Of a DNA stretch of 56,231 nucleotides, positions 35,739 to 44,326 are shown in pieces. This DNA comes from Candidatus Zixiibacteriota bacterium. GTDB taxonomy: Bacteria > Zixibacteria > MSB-5A5 > UBA10806 > 4484-95. The translations under genes and the position numbers were made by a program. Numbering within the stretch: position 1 is the first letter of the stretch; each line of letters opens with the position of its first letter. The stretch lies in assembly GCA_024231855.1 (NCBI GenBank), contig JAAEQD010000251.1:1-56231 (forward strand), read 5' to 3'. The notes beneath the pieces were generated by a model. That model saw nothing but the letters and a program-made list of their open reading frames with translations. It was not told the origin of the DNA and did no database searches.

Positions 35739-36137
35739 ATGTTTAAACTTTCAGCCGTTACACCGGAAAAGATAGTTTTCGAACAGGAGGTTTCATCCAT
35801 AGTCGCTCCCGGCATAGAGGGATATCTGGGAGTGATGACTAATCACGCGCCCTTGATTACTCCGCTTACGTCCGGGCGGCTCGAGGTTAAAGACTCATCC
35901 GGTCAAGAGTCGGAGTATTTTCTCGCCGGCGGTTTTCTGGAGGTATCTGCCAATGTAGCCACGATATTGGCTGACGCCATCGAAACTCCCGCTAATATCG
36001 ATGTTGATCGGGCCAAATCGGCCGAACAAAGAGCGCGAGAAAGGTTGGCCGATCGTGCCAGCGCCGATATCGATACTGCTCGAGCGGAAACTGCTCTGAA
36101 AAGAGCGCTCTGGCGCCAGAAGATGGCTAAAATATAA
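35739..36137 (+). CDS. atpC: F-type ATP synthase subunit epsilon
   Basis: The 132-residue protein has the N-terminal beta sandwich (VVAPGIEGYLGVMTNHAPLI type, here SIVAPGIEGYLGVMTNHAPL at about 21-40) and a C-terminal helical hairpin (AEQRARERLADRA...AETALKRALWR) that can inhibit ATP hydrolysis. Its ATG directly follows the atpD stop. A perfect terminator lies 24 nt past its end, closing the operon. Confidence 0.96.
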   Translation: MFKLSAVTPEKIVFEQEVSSIVAPGIEGYLGVMTNHAPLITPLTSGRLEVKDSSGQESEYFLAGGFLEVSANVATILADAIETPANIDVDRAKSAEQRARERLADRASADIDTARAETALKRALWRQKMAKI

Positions 36138-36160
36138 GACATCAAATATTGTTTATAATG

Positions 36161-36192
36161 TAGACCCCGGTACTCATCGGGGTCTATTTTTA
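36161..36192 (+). terminator. Terminator of the ATP synthase operon
   Basis: TAGACCCCG pairs with CGGGGTCTA around GTACTCAT, followed by TTTTTA. Confidence 0.9.
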
Positions 36193-36290
36193 TGAATGCG
36201 GCAGGATAAACTAATTTCAAATTGATCTCTTTTTAAACTCTTCTTAACTGGATACGAGATTATCCTTTGTGAATTATTTCTCATAACTTC

Positions 36291-36319
36291 TTGACATTTA
36301 GTAGGTAATTTTATAAATT
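36291..36319 (+). promoter_or_regulatory. Orphan promoter, no gene before the next terminator
   Basis: TTGACA (36291-36296) and TAAATT (36314-36319) with 17-nt spacing, in AT-rich DNA. The next element on the strand is a terminator at 36414-36443, not a coding region. Confidence 0.5.
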
Positions 36320-36325
36320 ATATCC

Positions 36326-36443
36326 GTGTGGATGGGTGGATTGACGGTTATTTGGTACTGTTTGGTGGTTGGGTTATTAATAGCGATATGGTTGTGAGGT
36401 GCAAAATAGTACCTGGCGGGTCTTTTGACCCGCCACTTTTTAT
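36326..36443 (+). ncRNA. Candidate small RNA between promoter and terminator
   Basis: A transcript from the orphan promoter would run about 118 nt. It is rich in G and U (GTGTGGATGGGTGG, TTTGGTGGTTGGG) and ends in a perfect 9-bp hairpin with a T-run. It contains no open frame with a ribosome binding site. It lies between the ATP synthase operon and the cyclophilin gene. I know no family it matches; existence is inferred from the flanking signals. Confidence 0.4.
36414..36443 (+). terminator. Terminator of the candidate small RNA
   Basis: TGGCGGGTC pairs perfectly with GACCCGCCA around TTTT and is followed by CTTTTTATT. Confidence 0.85.
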
Positions 36444-36532
36444 TGGATAGATTTCGTTTATGCCCCGGAACTCGTTGATATTACTTAATATAAATAGTGC
36501 GCTTTCTGATTGAGGATAATGTATCGTTTTAC

Positions 36533-36561
36533 TTGACATGAGGTGTCTATAGTTTTACAAT
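36533..36561 (+). promoter_or_regulatory. Promoter of the first cyclophilin gene
   Basis: TTGACA (36533-36538), exactly 17 nt, TACAAT (36556-36561). The start would fall near 36568, 37 nt before the ATG at 36605. Confidence 0.7.
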
Positions 36562-36604
36562 TACGTCTATTGAATTGTGAATGTTTAAAAAAAAAGGAGT
36601 GGTG

Positions 36605-37219
36605 ATGAGAAAGTATCTGTTATTGCTATTGGCCTTCTTGGTCGCCTGTTCGGGCCAGGAAAAGAAAGAGGAAAAAGCCGAACAATCCCTCATAAAACCC
36701 AAAGCGGCAGTCGAGGAAAAGATCGAATATGCTCGTACCGAAGTCGGCAATCCGATTGTTTTGATGACGACGACATTAGGCGATATGGAAATCGAGGTGT
36801 TTGAAAACGATTGTCCCATCCATGCCAAGAACTTCCTGAATCTGGTAGAGGAAGAGATGTATGATGACAATATCTTTCATCGGGTAATCGCTAATTTCAT
36901 GATTCAAACCGGCGATCCTACAGGTACCGGCGGAGGCAGCGCGGGAAATCGGCTTGAAGCTGAACCCGTGAAATATACGAATAAGCGGTCTTATATAGCT
37001 ATGGCCCAATCAGGGCAGGGAGTCAACGGATCTCAGTTCTATATCCTGGTCAAGGATTCACCCCATCTGGATAATCAATTCCCATGTTTTGCCAAAGTTA
37101 TCAAGGGCATGGAAGTAGCGGATGCTATTTCGAAAGTGAAAACTCAAAAGGATAGACCGGTCGAAACAGTAAAAATTATTGAAGCCAAACCCAAAGCAGC
37201 CGAGGCTGCCGCCGGATAG
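36605..37219 (+). CDS. Cyclophilin-type peptidyl-prolyl isomerase, lipoprotein
   Basis: The product has about 204 residues. A short signal peptide ends LLAFLVACS, a lipobox, so it should be anchored in the envelope. A charged linker follows, then a single-domain bacterial cyclophilin: IVLMTTTLGDMEIEVFENDC, HAKNFLNLVEE, FHRVIANFMIQTGDPTGTG with the catalytic Arg (about 95), and GSQFYILVKDSPHLDNQFPC. It catalyses cis-trans isomerisation at proline and helps exported proteins fold. The start after AAAAGGAG is preferred over an ATG at 36581. Confidence 0.92.
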   Translation: MRKYLLLLLAFLVACSGQEKKEEKAEQSLIKPKAAVEEKIEYARTEVGNPIVLMTTTLGDMEIEVFENDCPIHAKNFLNLVEEEMYDDNIFHRVIANFMIQTGDPTGTGGGSAGNRLEAEPVKYTNKRSYIAMAQSGQGVNGSQFYILVKDSPHLDNQFPCFAKVIKGMEVADAISKVKTQKDRPVETVKIIEAKPKAAEAAAG

Positions 37220-37345
37220 CGGTTTCATTCAATAAGTGGCTTATTACTTATGGCCTTCACGTGATATCGATCATATGAATGACCATCATAGTGAATTTGA
37301 CTTTGGCCGCCGTCCATATCCGGCGGTAGAGACGAGAGGTAGAAA

Positions 37346-37951
37346 ATGAAGATAATTCTGAGCGTTTTATTGATGTTTGCCCTGGTTGCGATTGCAGCCG
37401 GCGATGAACCAAAAGGGGATGAAGTTAAAAAAGAGGAGGCCCAGGAAAAAATGACGGCTAATCCGATTGTTCTTATGCAGACTAATCATGGCGATGTAGT
37501 AATCGAGGTTTATGAAAAAGATGTACCGATTCACGCCGCCAATTTTCTTAAGCTGGTAGATGAAGGATTCTATGATTCGCTGACTTTCCATCGCGTAGTT
37601 CCCAATTTCGTAATCCAGGGCGGCGATCCGGATGGTACCGGTATGGGCGGAGCTCCGGGAAAGCTTGAAGACGATGCCAGCTCTCCCTACAAGCATGATC
37701 GCACTACGATTGCCATGGCCAGAAGTGGCGCCGGCGCCAGTACCAGCCAGTTTTATATCAATTTGAAGGAAAACTTTTTTCTCGACAAGCAAGGCTTTCT
37801 TATTTTCGCCAAGGTAATCGAAGGTATGGAAACTATGGATAAGATCGCGACCGTAAAACGCGGCGCCCAGGACAGACCGGTCGAGCCGGTTATCATGACC
37901 AAAGTTGCCCGGAAATCGGCCGAAGAGAAAGCCGAAGAGAAGCCCGAATAA
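37346..37951 (+). CDS. Cyclophilin-type peptidyl-prolyl isomerase, exported
   Basis: The 201-residue protein has a signal peptide (1-18, ending ALVAIAAG), an acidic and Lys-rich linker and a cyclophilin domain: IVLMQTNHGDVVIEVYEKDV, HAANFLKLVDEGFYD, FHRVVPNFVIQGGDPDGTG with the catalytic Arg near 87, and STSQFYINLKENFFLDKQGF. It is a paralogue of the gene before it, 126 nt upstream, but has no lipobox Cys, so it should be soluble in the periplasm. The C-terminus is Lys/Glu-rich. The next gene, dxr, starts directly after the stop. Confidence 0.92.
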   Translation: MKIILSVLLMFALVAIAAGDEPKGDEVKKEEAQEKMTANPIVLMQTNHGDVVIEVYEKDVPIHAANFLKLVDEGFYDSLTFHRVVPNFVIQGGDPDGTGMGGAPGKLEDDASSPYKHDRTTIAMARSGAGASTSQFYINLKENFFLDKQGFLIFAKVIEGMETMDKIATVKRGAQDRPVEPVIMTKVARKSAEEKAEEKPE

Positions 37952-39112
37952 GTGCGCAATATAGTTATTCTCGGCAGTACCGGTTCGATAGGCAAAAACG
38001 CGCTGGACATTGTCGATAGAAATCCTGATAAACTTAAAGTTGTCGGGCTGGCGGCCGGAAGTAACCACGAGGAACTGGCCCGACAGGTTGAAAAATATCG
38101 ACCTACTCATGTTACGCTGAGCGATAAAACGAGATTGTCGACTCTTAAGTCAACCCTATCGGGTTCTTCGGTTACAGTATTAGAAGATACAGGTTTCAGT
38201 AACGCGCTGGAAGAGATTAGCGCGTTGCCCGATACCGAAGTTGTTTTAAATGCCATCGTCGGAGTCGCCGGGCTTCGGGCGACAGCCTCGGCATTGGTTA
38301 CCGGCAAGATCGTAGCTCTGGCCAACAAAGAGTCGATGGTGGCCGGGGGGCCAATACTCAATGCCTTGGCCGAGGAGCACGGCGGCAAAATCATCCCCGT
38401 TGATTCGGAGCATTCGGCCATATTTCAATGCCTTCAAGCGGGTAAGCATGATGAAATCAAGCGTTTGGTTTTAACCGGTTCGGGCGGACCATTTCTCGAT
38501 CGAGTCAATTTGGATGATGTCCCGGTAAGCGAGGCCCTCAAACATCCCAACTGGAATATGGGGCCGAAAATTACCATAGATTCGGCAACGATGATGAATA
38601 AAGGATTGGAGATAATCGAAGCGGCCTACTTGTTCGATCTGCCGGCCGAGAAAATCAGCGTGGTTATCCATCCACAATCTATTGTTCATTCGATGGTTGA
38701 ATTCGTGGATGGGGCAATAATAGCCCAATTATCCAAACCGGATATGCGTTTACCAATACAGAACGCGCTTCTGTACCCCGATAGAATGCCGCTAGATGTT
38801 TGCAATCTTGATTTGACCGAAGCGATATCGCTTGAATTCCGACCACCGGATATGGATAAGTATATTTCATTGAAGCTTGCTTATCGGGCGCTTAATGAGG
38901 GAGGCATTTCACCGACAGTCTTAAACGCGGCCAATGAAGTGGCTGTTAAAGCGTTTCTGGATGGCAGAATTAAATTCACCCAGATATGCGAGATTATCAG
39001 GCGAACAATGGACGATCTCGAAACCGGCGATATTCCCGATCTGAACGATGTTTATCGGGCTAATATGTGGGCCGCCGATGTGGCCGAGGATTTCGTGTAT
39101 TCATACGCATGA
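37952..39112 (+). CDS. dxr: 1-deoxy-D-xylulose 5-phosphate reductoisomerase
   Basis: The 386-residue enzyme of the non-mevalonate isoprenoid pathway converts DXP to MEP with NADPH. The NADPH motif VILGSTGSIGKNALDIV is at about 4-20. ALANKESMVAGGP (about 122-134) and PVDSEHSAIFQCL (about 149-161) hold the metal ligands, and SGGPFLD and HPNWNMGPKITIDSATMMNK complete the active site. It starts at GTG directly after the cyclophilin stop and has no ribosome binding site of its own outside that gene, so it is coupled to it. rseP follows, a common dxr-rseP order. Confidence 0.97.
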   Translation: MRNIVILGSTGSIGKNALDIVDRNPDKLKVVGLAAGSNHEELARQVEKYRPTHVTLSDKTRLSTLKSTLSGSSVTVLEDTGFSNALEEISALPDTEVVLNAIVGVAGLRATASALVTGKIVALANKESMVAGGPILNALAEEHGGKIIPVDSEHSAIFQCLQAGKHDEIKRLVLTGSGGPFLDRVNLDDVPVSEALKHPNWNMGPKITIDSATMMNKGLEIIEAAYLFDLPAEKISVVIHPQSIVHSMVEFVDGAIIAQLSKPDMRLPIQNALLYPDRMPLDVCNLDLTEAISLEFRPPDMDKYISLKLAYRALNEGGISPTVLNAANEVAVKAFLDGRIKFTQICEIIRRTMDDLETGDIPDLNDVYRANMWAADVAEDFVYSYA

Positions 39113-39219
39113 AGTTAAACACGGTGAAACTTAGCTATCTATATAAGTAATAATTACGGCTATTAAGCCGAAATACTTTGAGGGAACTTTTATCTTAGGA
39201 TAACGTTAATAGGATTGAA

Positions 39220-40299
39220 ATGACGACAATTCTGGCTTTCATATTCGTGCTTGGCCTGCTGGTCTTTGTTCACGAATTAGGACATTTCATAGCCGCCAAA
39301 CGTTCAGGCATAAGAGTTGAGAGGTTTTCTCTCGGCTTTCCGCCCAAACTAATCGGCAAAACTGTCGGCGAAACCGAATACTGTATCGGTGTGATACCTT
39401 TGGGCGGATATGTTAAGATGGTGGGCGAGAACGAATTCGATGAGGGGTATGTAGCCCAACCGGGCGATTTCATGGCGGCCTCGTTGTGGAAGCGTTTTAT
39501 AGTCATAACCGCCGGTCCATTCATGAATTTCGTAACCGCGATTTTGCTATTTTTCGTTATTTACTGGGCGACGGGGATCCCCGAGCCGGTTCCGAATACG
39601 GTTTCCTCGACAAGTATACTTCCCGGCAGTCCGGCAGAAAACGCCGGCTTAACAGCGGGTGCGGAAATACTGTCTATTGATGGAATCATTTTCGAGGATT
39701 ACGCGGAAATGTCGGGATATATAAGTCAGCGGCCCAATCAGGAATTATTATTTTCGTGGAAAGCCGAGGATGGAGTTCACTCGGAGATCATTATTCCACT
39801 GGAGAATACGGTTGCCGATTCGGCGGGCGTAGAAAAAATCGTGGGGCGAATCGGTATCGGCATCGGCCCGATGTTCGAATATCGGCCGACCGGACCCTGG
39901 CAGGCGCTTAAGGAAGGTACTGACGCCACGCTATTCCTCACAGGTGAAATGTTTAAAATAATCTGGCGTTTAATAACTCAGCAGGAATCCTTAAAAAATC
40001 TGGGCGGACCCGTGATGATAGCTCAACAGGCGGGCAAAGCTGCCGAGCAAGGATTTTTATCGCTCCTGGGTTTGGCGGCATTTTTATCGGTTAACCTGGC
40101 CATCTTGAATATTTTACCAATCCCGGTTTTGGATGGCGGCCATTTGGTCTTTTTATCAATTGAAGGCGTATTACGCAGGCCGGTATCTATAAAGGGCAGG
40201 CTAATAGCCCAACAAATAGGCATGGCCGTATTGCTGCTTTTGATGGTGGTTGTCACATATAACGATGTAGCCAGACTTCTGACCGGAATTTTCAAATAA
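39220..40299 (+). CDS. rseP: RIP-family zinc protease RseP (site-2 protease)
   Basis: The 359-residue intramembrane metalloprotease has the zinc motif HELGH at residues 18-22 in the first membrane helix and a single PDZ domain (STSILPGSPAENAGLTAGAE, about 128-147). The last part is NLAILNILPIPVLDGGHLVF (about 292-311) with the third ligand Asp. It is shorter than the two-PDZ enzyme of E. coli, as in many phyla. It cleaves membrane-bound anti-sigma factors or signal peptide remnants. The neighbours dxr and lepB fit an envelope-biogenesis cluster. Confidence 0.95.
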   Translation: MTTILAFIFVLGLLVFVHELGHFIAAKRSGIRVERFSLGFPPKLIGKTVGETEYCIGVIPLGGYVKMVGENEFDEGYVAQPGDFMAASLWKRFIVITAGPFMNFVTAILLFFVIYWATGIPEPVPNTVSSTSILPGSPAENAGLTAGAEILSIDGIIFEDYAEMSGYISQRPNQELLFSWKAEDGVHSEIIIPLENTVADSAGVEKIVGRIGIGIGPMFEYRPTGPWQALKEGTDATLFLTGEMFKIIWRLITQQESLKNLGGPVMIAQQAGKAAEQGFLSLLGLAAFLSVNLAILNILPIPVLDGGHLVFLSIEGVLRRPVSIKGRLIAQQIGMAVLLLLMVVVTYNDVARLLTGIFK

Positions 40300-40411
40300 T
40301 AGATTTTTATCGATTACAACTTCATAAACTTCAACTTTTAGCAGCCTCACGAGTATAATACATTACGTATCTTTAATTCAATAGGAATTCCCAGCCCGGG
40401 AGGAGGGTTTT

Positions 40412-41161
40412 GTGAGTTTATTTCAGAAGAAAAAAGTGAAGAAACACAAAAAACCGCGAGAAATAGCCTGGGAATTTATTAGCGGAATTGGCATTCCACT
40501 GATCATGGCGCTTATCATTAAAACCTCAGTCGTGGAAGCCTACGTTATTCCATCCGGTTCGATGGAAAACACCCTTTATGCCGGCGATCATATAATCGCC
40601 AACAAATTTATCTATGGCATGACCTTACCGATTCCATTCGTCGATATATCGCTGCCGGCAATCGAAGAGCCTAAACCCGGAGATATAATAATTTTTAAAT
40701 ATCCACATAATCCAAGTCAGTATTATATAAAAAGATGTGTCGCCGTGGGCGGTCAGACAGTCGAGATTCGCGATAAACAGGTTTTCGTTGACAGGAAGCC
40801 GGTCGTACTGCCTGAACTCGGAAAACATACCGATAAACGACTTATTCCTCCACAGGATAAACCTCAGTGGGGGATGACTATAAGGGATAATATGCCGCCA
40901 ATCAAGGTTCCGGAAGACAAGTTATTCATGATGGGCGATAATCGCGATAATTCCGCCGATTCCCGATTCTGGGGATTCCTCGATCGTGAACTGGTGCTTG
41001 GCCGGGCCATGATGGTAATCTGGTCATGGGAGTATAAAGAGAAACCGACAAGTTCATCCGGGGAATTATCCAATCTGGATTTATGGTTATATAATTTCAA
41101 GAATTTCCCCACCCTTATTCAGAACGTTCGCTGGGATCGTCCCGGCACGTTAATAAATTAA
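40412..41161 (+). CDS. lepB: Signal peptidase I, first of a tandem pair
   Basis: The 249-residue protease starts at GTG after GGAGGAGGG. One membrane helix (about 25-40) precedes the catalytic Ser50 in IPSGSMENTL. The catalytic Lys lies near 107 in YYIKRCVAVGG, and MGDNRDNSADSRFWGFL is box E. All active-site boxes are intact. It removes signal peptides of exported proteins. A strong terminator (41183-41214) follows, so the second copy is transcribed separately. Confidence 0.95.
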   Translation: MSLFQKKKVKKHKKPREIAWEFISGIGIPLIMALIIKTSVVEAYVIPSGSMENTLYAGDHIIANKFIYGMTLPIPFVDISLPAIEEPKPGDIIIFKYPHNPSQYYIKRCVAVGGQTVEIRDKQVFVDRKPVVLPELGKHTDKRLIPPQDKPQWGMTIRDNMPPIKVPEDKLFMMGDNRDNSADSRFWGFLDRELVLGRAMMVIWSWEYKEKPTSSSGELSNLDLWLYNFKNFPTLIQNVRWDRPGTLIN

Positions 41162-41182
41162 TGCCTTTATCTTCTCAATAGG

Positions 41183-41214
41183 GCGCCGGCTTAAGCCCCC
41201 GGCGCTTTTTTTTT
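41183..41214 (+). terminator. Terminator between the two lepB genes
   Basis: GCGCCGG pairs with CCGGCGC around a 9-nt loop and is followed by nine T. Confidence 0.92.
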
Positions 41215-41362
41215 AATTCCGGCTTTGTTTTTGGACTGAAATGGCTTAAATTAAATATTCGTCGGCGATTTAAATACAGCAACATTTTGCCGATGATTGG
41301 AGTAAATATATAGTCGCTGTATTAATTTAAGAAGCTTAATCGAGAATTGGACGGAGGAATAG

Positions 41363-42115
41363 ATGTCGTTTTTAATAAACCCGAAATTGAAAAAAGTGAA
41401 AAAATGGTACTGGTATGTTACTATTGGAGAATCCGTCGAATCGCTATTAATTGCCTTAATTATGGCCTTAATTATCAAGACCTCTGTGGTCGAAGCATAT
41501 AAAATTCCCTCCGGATCAATGGAAGATACGCTTCTTGTGGGTGATTTTTTACTGGCAAATAAATTCGTATATGGCATGGAATTGCCTATACCGTTTACTG
41601 ATATAAAGCTGCCCGCTTTGGATGACCCAAAACCTGGCGATATTATCATTTTTAAATATCCTAAAGAGCCAGAAATCAATTATATCAAAAGGTGTGTGGC
41701 AATCGAAGGGCAAACAGTTGAAATACGTGATAAGAAACTTTTCGTAGATGGCGTACCGATACCTTTACCCTCCGAAGGTAAACATGCTGACAAACGTATT
41801 GCCCCTCGCCATAGAAATGCTAATTGGGGGATGGGAGTCAGGGATAATATGCCGATAAGGACGGTTCCTGATGGACATTTGTTCGTTATGGGGGATAATC
41901 GTGATAACTCATCCGATTCGCGATTCTGGGGATTTTTAGATCGGGACCTGGTAATGGGTAGAGCGATGATGATTCATTGGTCGTGGAGATCTGATCCGAA
42001 AGCTCCAAGTGTCAGTGCGGCTGATATGCTATCGATTCCCAAGATGATAGGCTATACTATCTGGCATTTTCCGGAAAGTGTACGCTGGAACCGTCTAGGC
42101 GATGTGATTAATTAA
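41363..42115 (+). CDS. lepB: Signal peptidase I, second of a tandem pair
   Basis: This 250-residue paralogue of the preceding gene has the same layout: a membrane helix at about 24-40, Ser52 in IPSGSMEDTL, Lys near 109 in NYIKRCVAIEG and MGDNRDNSSDSRFWGFL. Both copies end WDRPGTLIN or WNRLGDVIN, so the duplication covered the whole gene. The first cytoplasmic residues differ. An ACGGAGGAATAG ribosome binding site precedes the ATG. Both copies look active; separate substrates or dosage are possible explanations. Confidence 0.95.
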   Translation: MSFLINPKLKKVKKWYWYVTIGESVESLLIALIMALIIKTSVVEAYKIPSGSMEDTLLVGDFLLANKFVYGMELPIPFTDIKLPALDDPKPGDIIIFKYPKEPEINYIKRCVAIEGQTVEIRDKKLFVDGVPIPLPSEGKHADKRIAPRHRNANWGMGVRDNMPIRTVPDGHLFVMGDNRDNSSDSRFWGFLDRDLVMGRAMMIHWSWRSDPKAPSVSAADMLSIPKMIGYTIWHFPESVRWNRLGDVIN

Positions 42116-42220
42116 GTAAATTATTACAATTATATAATTTCTTTCGGATGAATTTAATGTGTTTAATCTTACTCAGATTTTTGTCGATTATATTCATATA
42201 TATCGGGCTACAAAAATGTT

Positions 42221-42248
42221 TTGATTATCTACTATTTCGTGCTACAAT
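42221..42248 (+). promoter_or_regulatory. Promoter of the ccm operon, apparently leaderless
   Basis: TTGATT (42221-42226), 16 nt, TACAAT (42243-42248). The expected start near 42255 lies only about 5 nt before the ccmA ATG (42260), and no Shine-Dalgarno sequence is seen. Confidence 0.55.
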
Positions 42249-42259
42249 AGACGTTGCAA

Positions 42260-42862
42260 ATGAAACTTGTACTTGAAAACATATCAAAGAGTTTTCCCGG
42301 GCGCAAAGTGTTTGAGGATATCACGTTCGAAATTGAGCAAGGGAAAACCTTCGTGATTACCGGGCCGAATGGTTCGGGTAAATCGACCCTTATGAAAGTT
42401 ATCGCCTCAATCTTACCCCCGAGTTCCGGTCGGGTGATTTTCTATCATGATGAGCGGCAATTCTCCGGTTCGGACATATTGCCATACATCGGCCTGGCCG
42501 CCCCCGATTTATTTCTATATGATGAGCTAACCGCCAACGAAAATCTTCATTTCTTCGCTAGAGTCTCCGGTATGTCAGCGAATAGTTATGAGCCAGAATT
42601 GAAGCGATTCGGCCTTGAAGGGAGAGGTGATGATTTTGTCAAATCATATTCATCGGGAATGAAGCAGAGATTGAAATATATCCTGGCTCTGCTCAGAAAT
42701 CCGCCGCTTCTTTTGCTCGATGAGCCAACGGCTAATCTCGATGACTCGGGCAAGGCATTAGTCGATGAAGTAATTAGAGATCATGATGGCATAACTATAA
42801 TTGCCACAAATGAGGAGAGCGAGCTGAAGTATGCCAGCCAGACAATCAAGCTTGGGCAGTAA
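42260..42862 (+). CDS. ccmA: Haem exporter ATP-binding protein CcmA
   Basis: The ABC ATPase of about 200 residues has Walker A GPNGSGKST (about 33-41), signature YSSGMKQR (about 131-138), and Walker B LLLLDEPTANLD. It works with CcmB to release haem-loaded CcmE during cytochrome c maturation. The ATG at 42260 is preferred over a TTG two codons earlier. It overlaps ccmB by 32 nt. Assignment to Ccm rather than another ABC system rests on the neighbours. Confidence 0.93.
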   Translation: MKLVLENISKSFPGRKVFEDITFEIEQGKTFVITGPNGSGKSTLMKVIASILPPSSGRVIFYHDERQFSGSDILPYIGLAAPDLFLYDELTANENLHFFARVSGMSANSYEPELKRFGLEGRGDDFVKSYSSGMKQRLKYILALLRNPPLLLLDEPTANLDDSGKALVDEVIRDHDGITIIATNEESELKYASQTIKLGQ

Positions 42863-43517
42863 AACAGCCGCGGTACTACTAAAGGATATTAAAAGCGAAT
42901 TTCGTACTCGTTACGCGATTGGCGCGATTGTTATGTTCGCCGTGATAACGGTTATAGCAGTTGGTTTCGCCACTAGCGGCGTCGGGCTTGACCGCGATTT
43001 GCAGGGCATAGTGCTCTGGCTGGTGATTTATTTTGCCTCGGTGGCCGGTTTGGGCCAGAGTTTTATCAAGGAAGAAGAAAATCGCACAGCTCTGGCGCTG
43101 CGGATGTTCGCGTTACCCTCGTCGGTATTTGGCGGAAAATATCTATTTAATCTCATTCTACTGATGGCATTGGTAATAGTAATAGTCCCGCTTTTTATTT
43201 TCCTGGTTGGACTTGAAATCGAGTGCATTCCGCTTTTTCTCGCGGTTGTGGCGTTGGGTACTCTGGGTTTGGCCGGTTCGACAACGATAATCGCGGCGAT
43301 TATTTCCAAAGCATCGATAAAAGGCGTACTGTTTGCCGTGATGTCATTTCCTCTTATCTTGCCGCTTTTAATTATGGCGATTAAGGGAACCCAGAAGGCG
43401 CTTTATGAAAATTCTGAATTTATTAATGGACTTCCTGAGCTAAAAGTATTAATATCATATGCTATCGTTATGTCGATCGCCGGATTCTTGCTATTTGAAT
43501 ATGTGTGGAATGATTAG
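42831..43517 (+). CDS. ccmB: Haem exporter membrane protein CcmB
   Basis: The 228-residue protein has six hydrophobic helices. KDIKSEFRTRYAIGAIVMFA at the start and GQSFIKEEENRTALALRMFA near 75-94 fit the CcmB family, the permease partner of CcmA. The start lies inside ccmA, a common arrangement for coupled ABC genes. Confidence 0.9.
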   Translation: MPARQSSLGSKTAAVLLKDIKSEFRTRYAIGAIVMFAVITVIAVGFATSGVGLDRDLQGIVLWLVIYFASVAGLGQSFIKEEENRTALALRMFALPSSVFGGKYLFNLILLMALVIVIVPLFIFLVGLEIECIPLFLAVVALGTLGLAGSTTIIAAIISKASIKGVLFAVMSFPLILPLLIMAIKGTQKALYENSEFINGLPELKVLISYAIVMSIAGFLLFEYVWND

Positions 43518-43566
43518 TACCTGTAATTGCGGAACCCGTTGACCTAATAAAGGGTTTGGTGAAATA

Positions 43567-44226
43567 ATGTTCTGGAAAGTTGGCTTGCTAATACTGTTTA
43601 TCTGGGTGATTGTCGGGACCTGGATTTTTGAGGCGCCTATGGGCGGCGTCCAAAATCCGGATGTTTACCGGATATTTTATTTTCATGTTCCGGTGGCTTT
43701 AGTCACGTTTTTAGCCTACGCGTTGGCAATGTTCCAGGGTATTATGTATTTGATTAAAAGAGATTTGAAATACGATAACAGATCGTCGACGGCCGCTATA
43801 CTTGGCACAATATTTTGTATTTTGGCTACAATAAGCGGCTCGATATTCGCCAAGCAAACCTGGGGAATGTATTGGAACTGGGATCCTCGCGAGACTTCGA
43901 TTATAGTTTTGCTTTTGGTTTACCTGGCTTATTTCTCGCTGCGGTCGGCAGTTGACGATGCCGTAAAGAAAGCCAATCTTTCGGCGGTTTATTCGATTCT
44001 GGGATTTATCGCGGCGATTTTCACGATTTTTATCTGGCCCAGAATCGTTCCCGGCTTGCATCCAGCCGCACCCGGGGGCTCGTCGTCCGGGACATTTATA
44101 GTAATGTCGGGAGAAACCTGGATGGTATTTGGACCATCGATGCTTGCCTTTATCGGTTTATACTTGTGGCTTTATTCGCTTAGTATGCGAATTGCAAAAC
44201 TTCAGCGAGGTAGTGGAAATGTCTAA
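43567..44226 (+). CDS. ccmC: Haem-handling protein CcmC
   Basis: The 219-residue membrane protein has six helices. The Trp-rich periplasmic motif is WGMYWNWDPRETS (about 98-110), and the two flanking His are in FYFHVPVALVTF (about 36-47) and the GLHPAAPGG loop (about 165-173). It loads haem onto CcmE. It ends 8 nt inside the small ccmD gene. Confidence 0.94.
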   Translation: MFWKVGLLILFIWVIVGTWIFEAPMGGVQNPDVYRIFYFHVPVALVTFLAYALAMFQGIMYLIKRDLKYDNRSSTAAILGTIFCILATISGSIFAKQTWGMYWNWDPRETSIIVLLLVYLAYFSLRSAVDDAVKKANLSAVYSILGFIAAIFTIFIWPRIVPGLHPAAPGGSSSGTFIVMSGETWMVFGPSMLAFIGLYLWLYSLSMRIAKLQRGSGNV

Positions 44227-44326
44227 TTTAATTCCTATGTTTGTATCGCTTTTAATTTGGTTAGCCCTCTGGATTTATGTATTCAGGCTTGACCGCAAGG
44301 TGAAGGATTTGGAGAAGAATGCCTAA
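44219..44326 (+). CDS. ccmD: CcmD-like small membrane protein
   Basis: The 35-residue peptide MSNLIPMFVSLLIWLALW then IYVFRLDRKVKDLEKNA has one membrane helix and a charged end, the layout of CcmD, which helps release CcmE from CcmABC. It overlaps ccmC and ccmE by 8 nt each, and AGCGAGGTAG precedes the ATG. It can be missed by size filters. Confidence 0.8.
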   Translation: MSNLIPMFVSLLIWLALWIYVFRLDRKVKDLEKNA

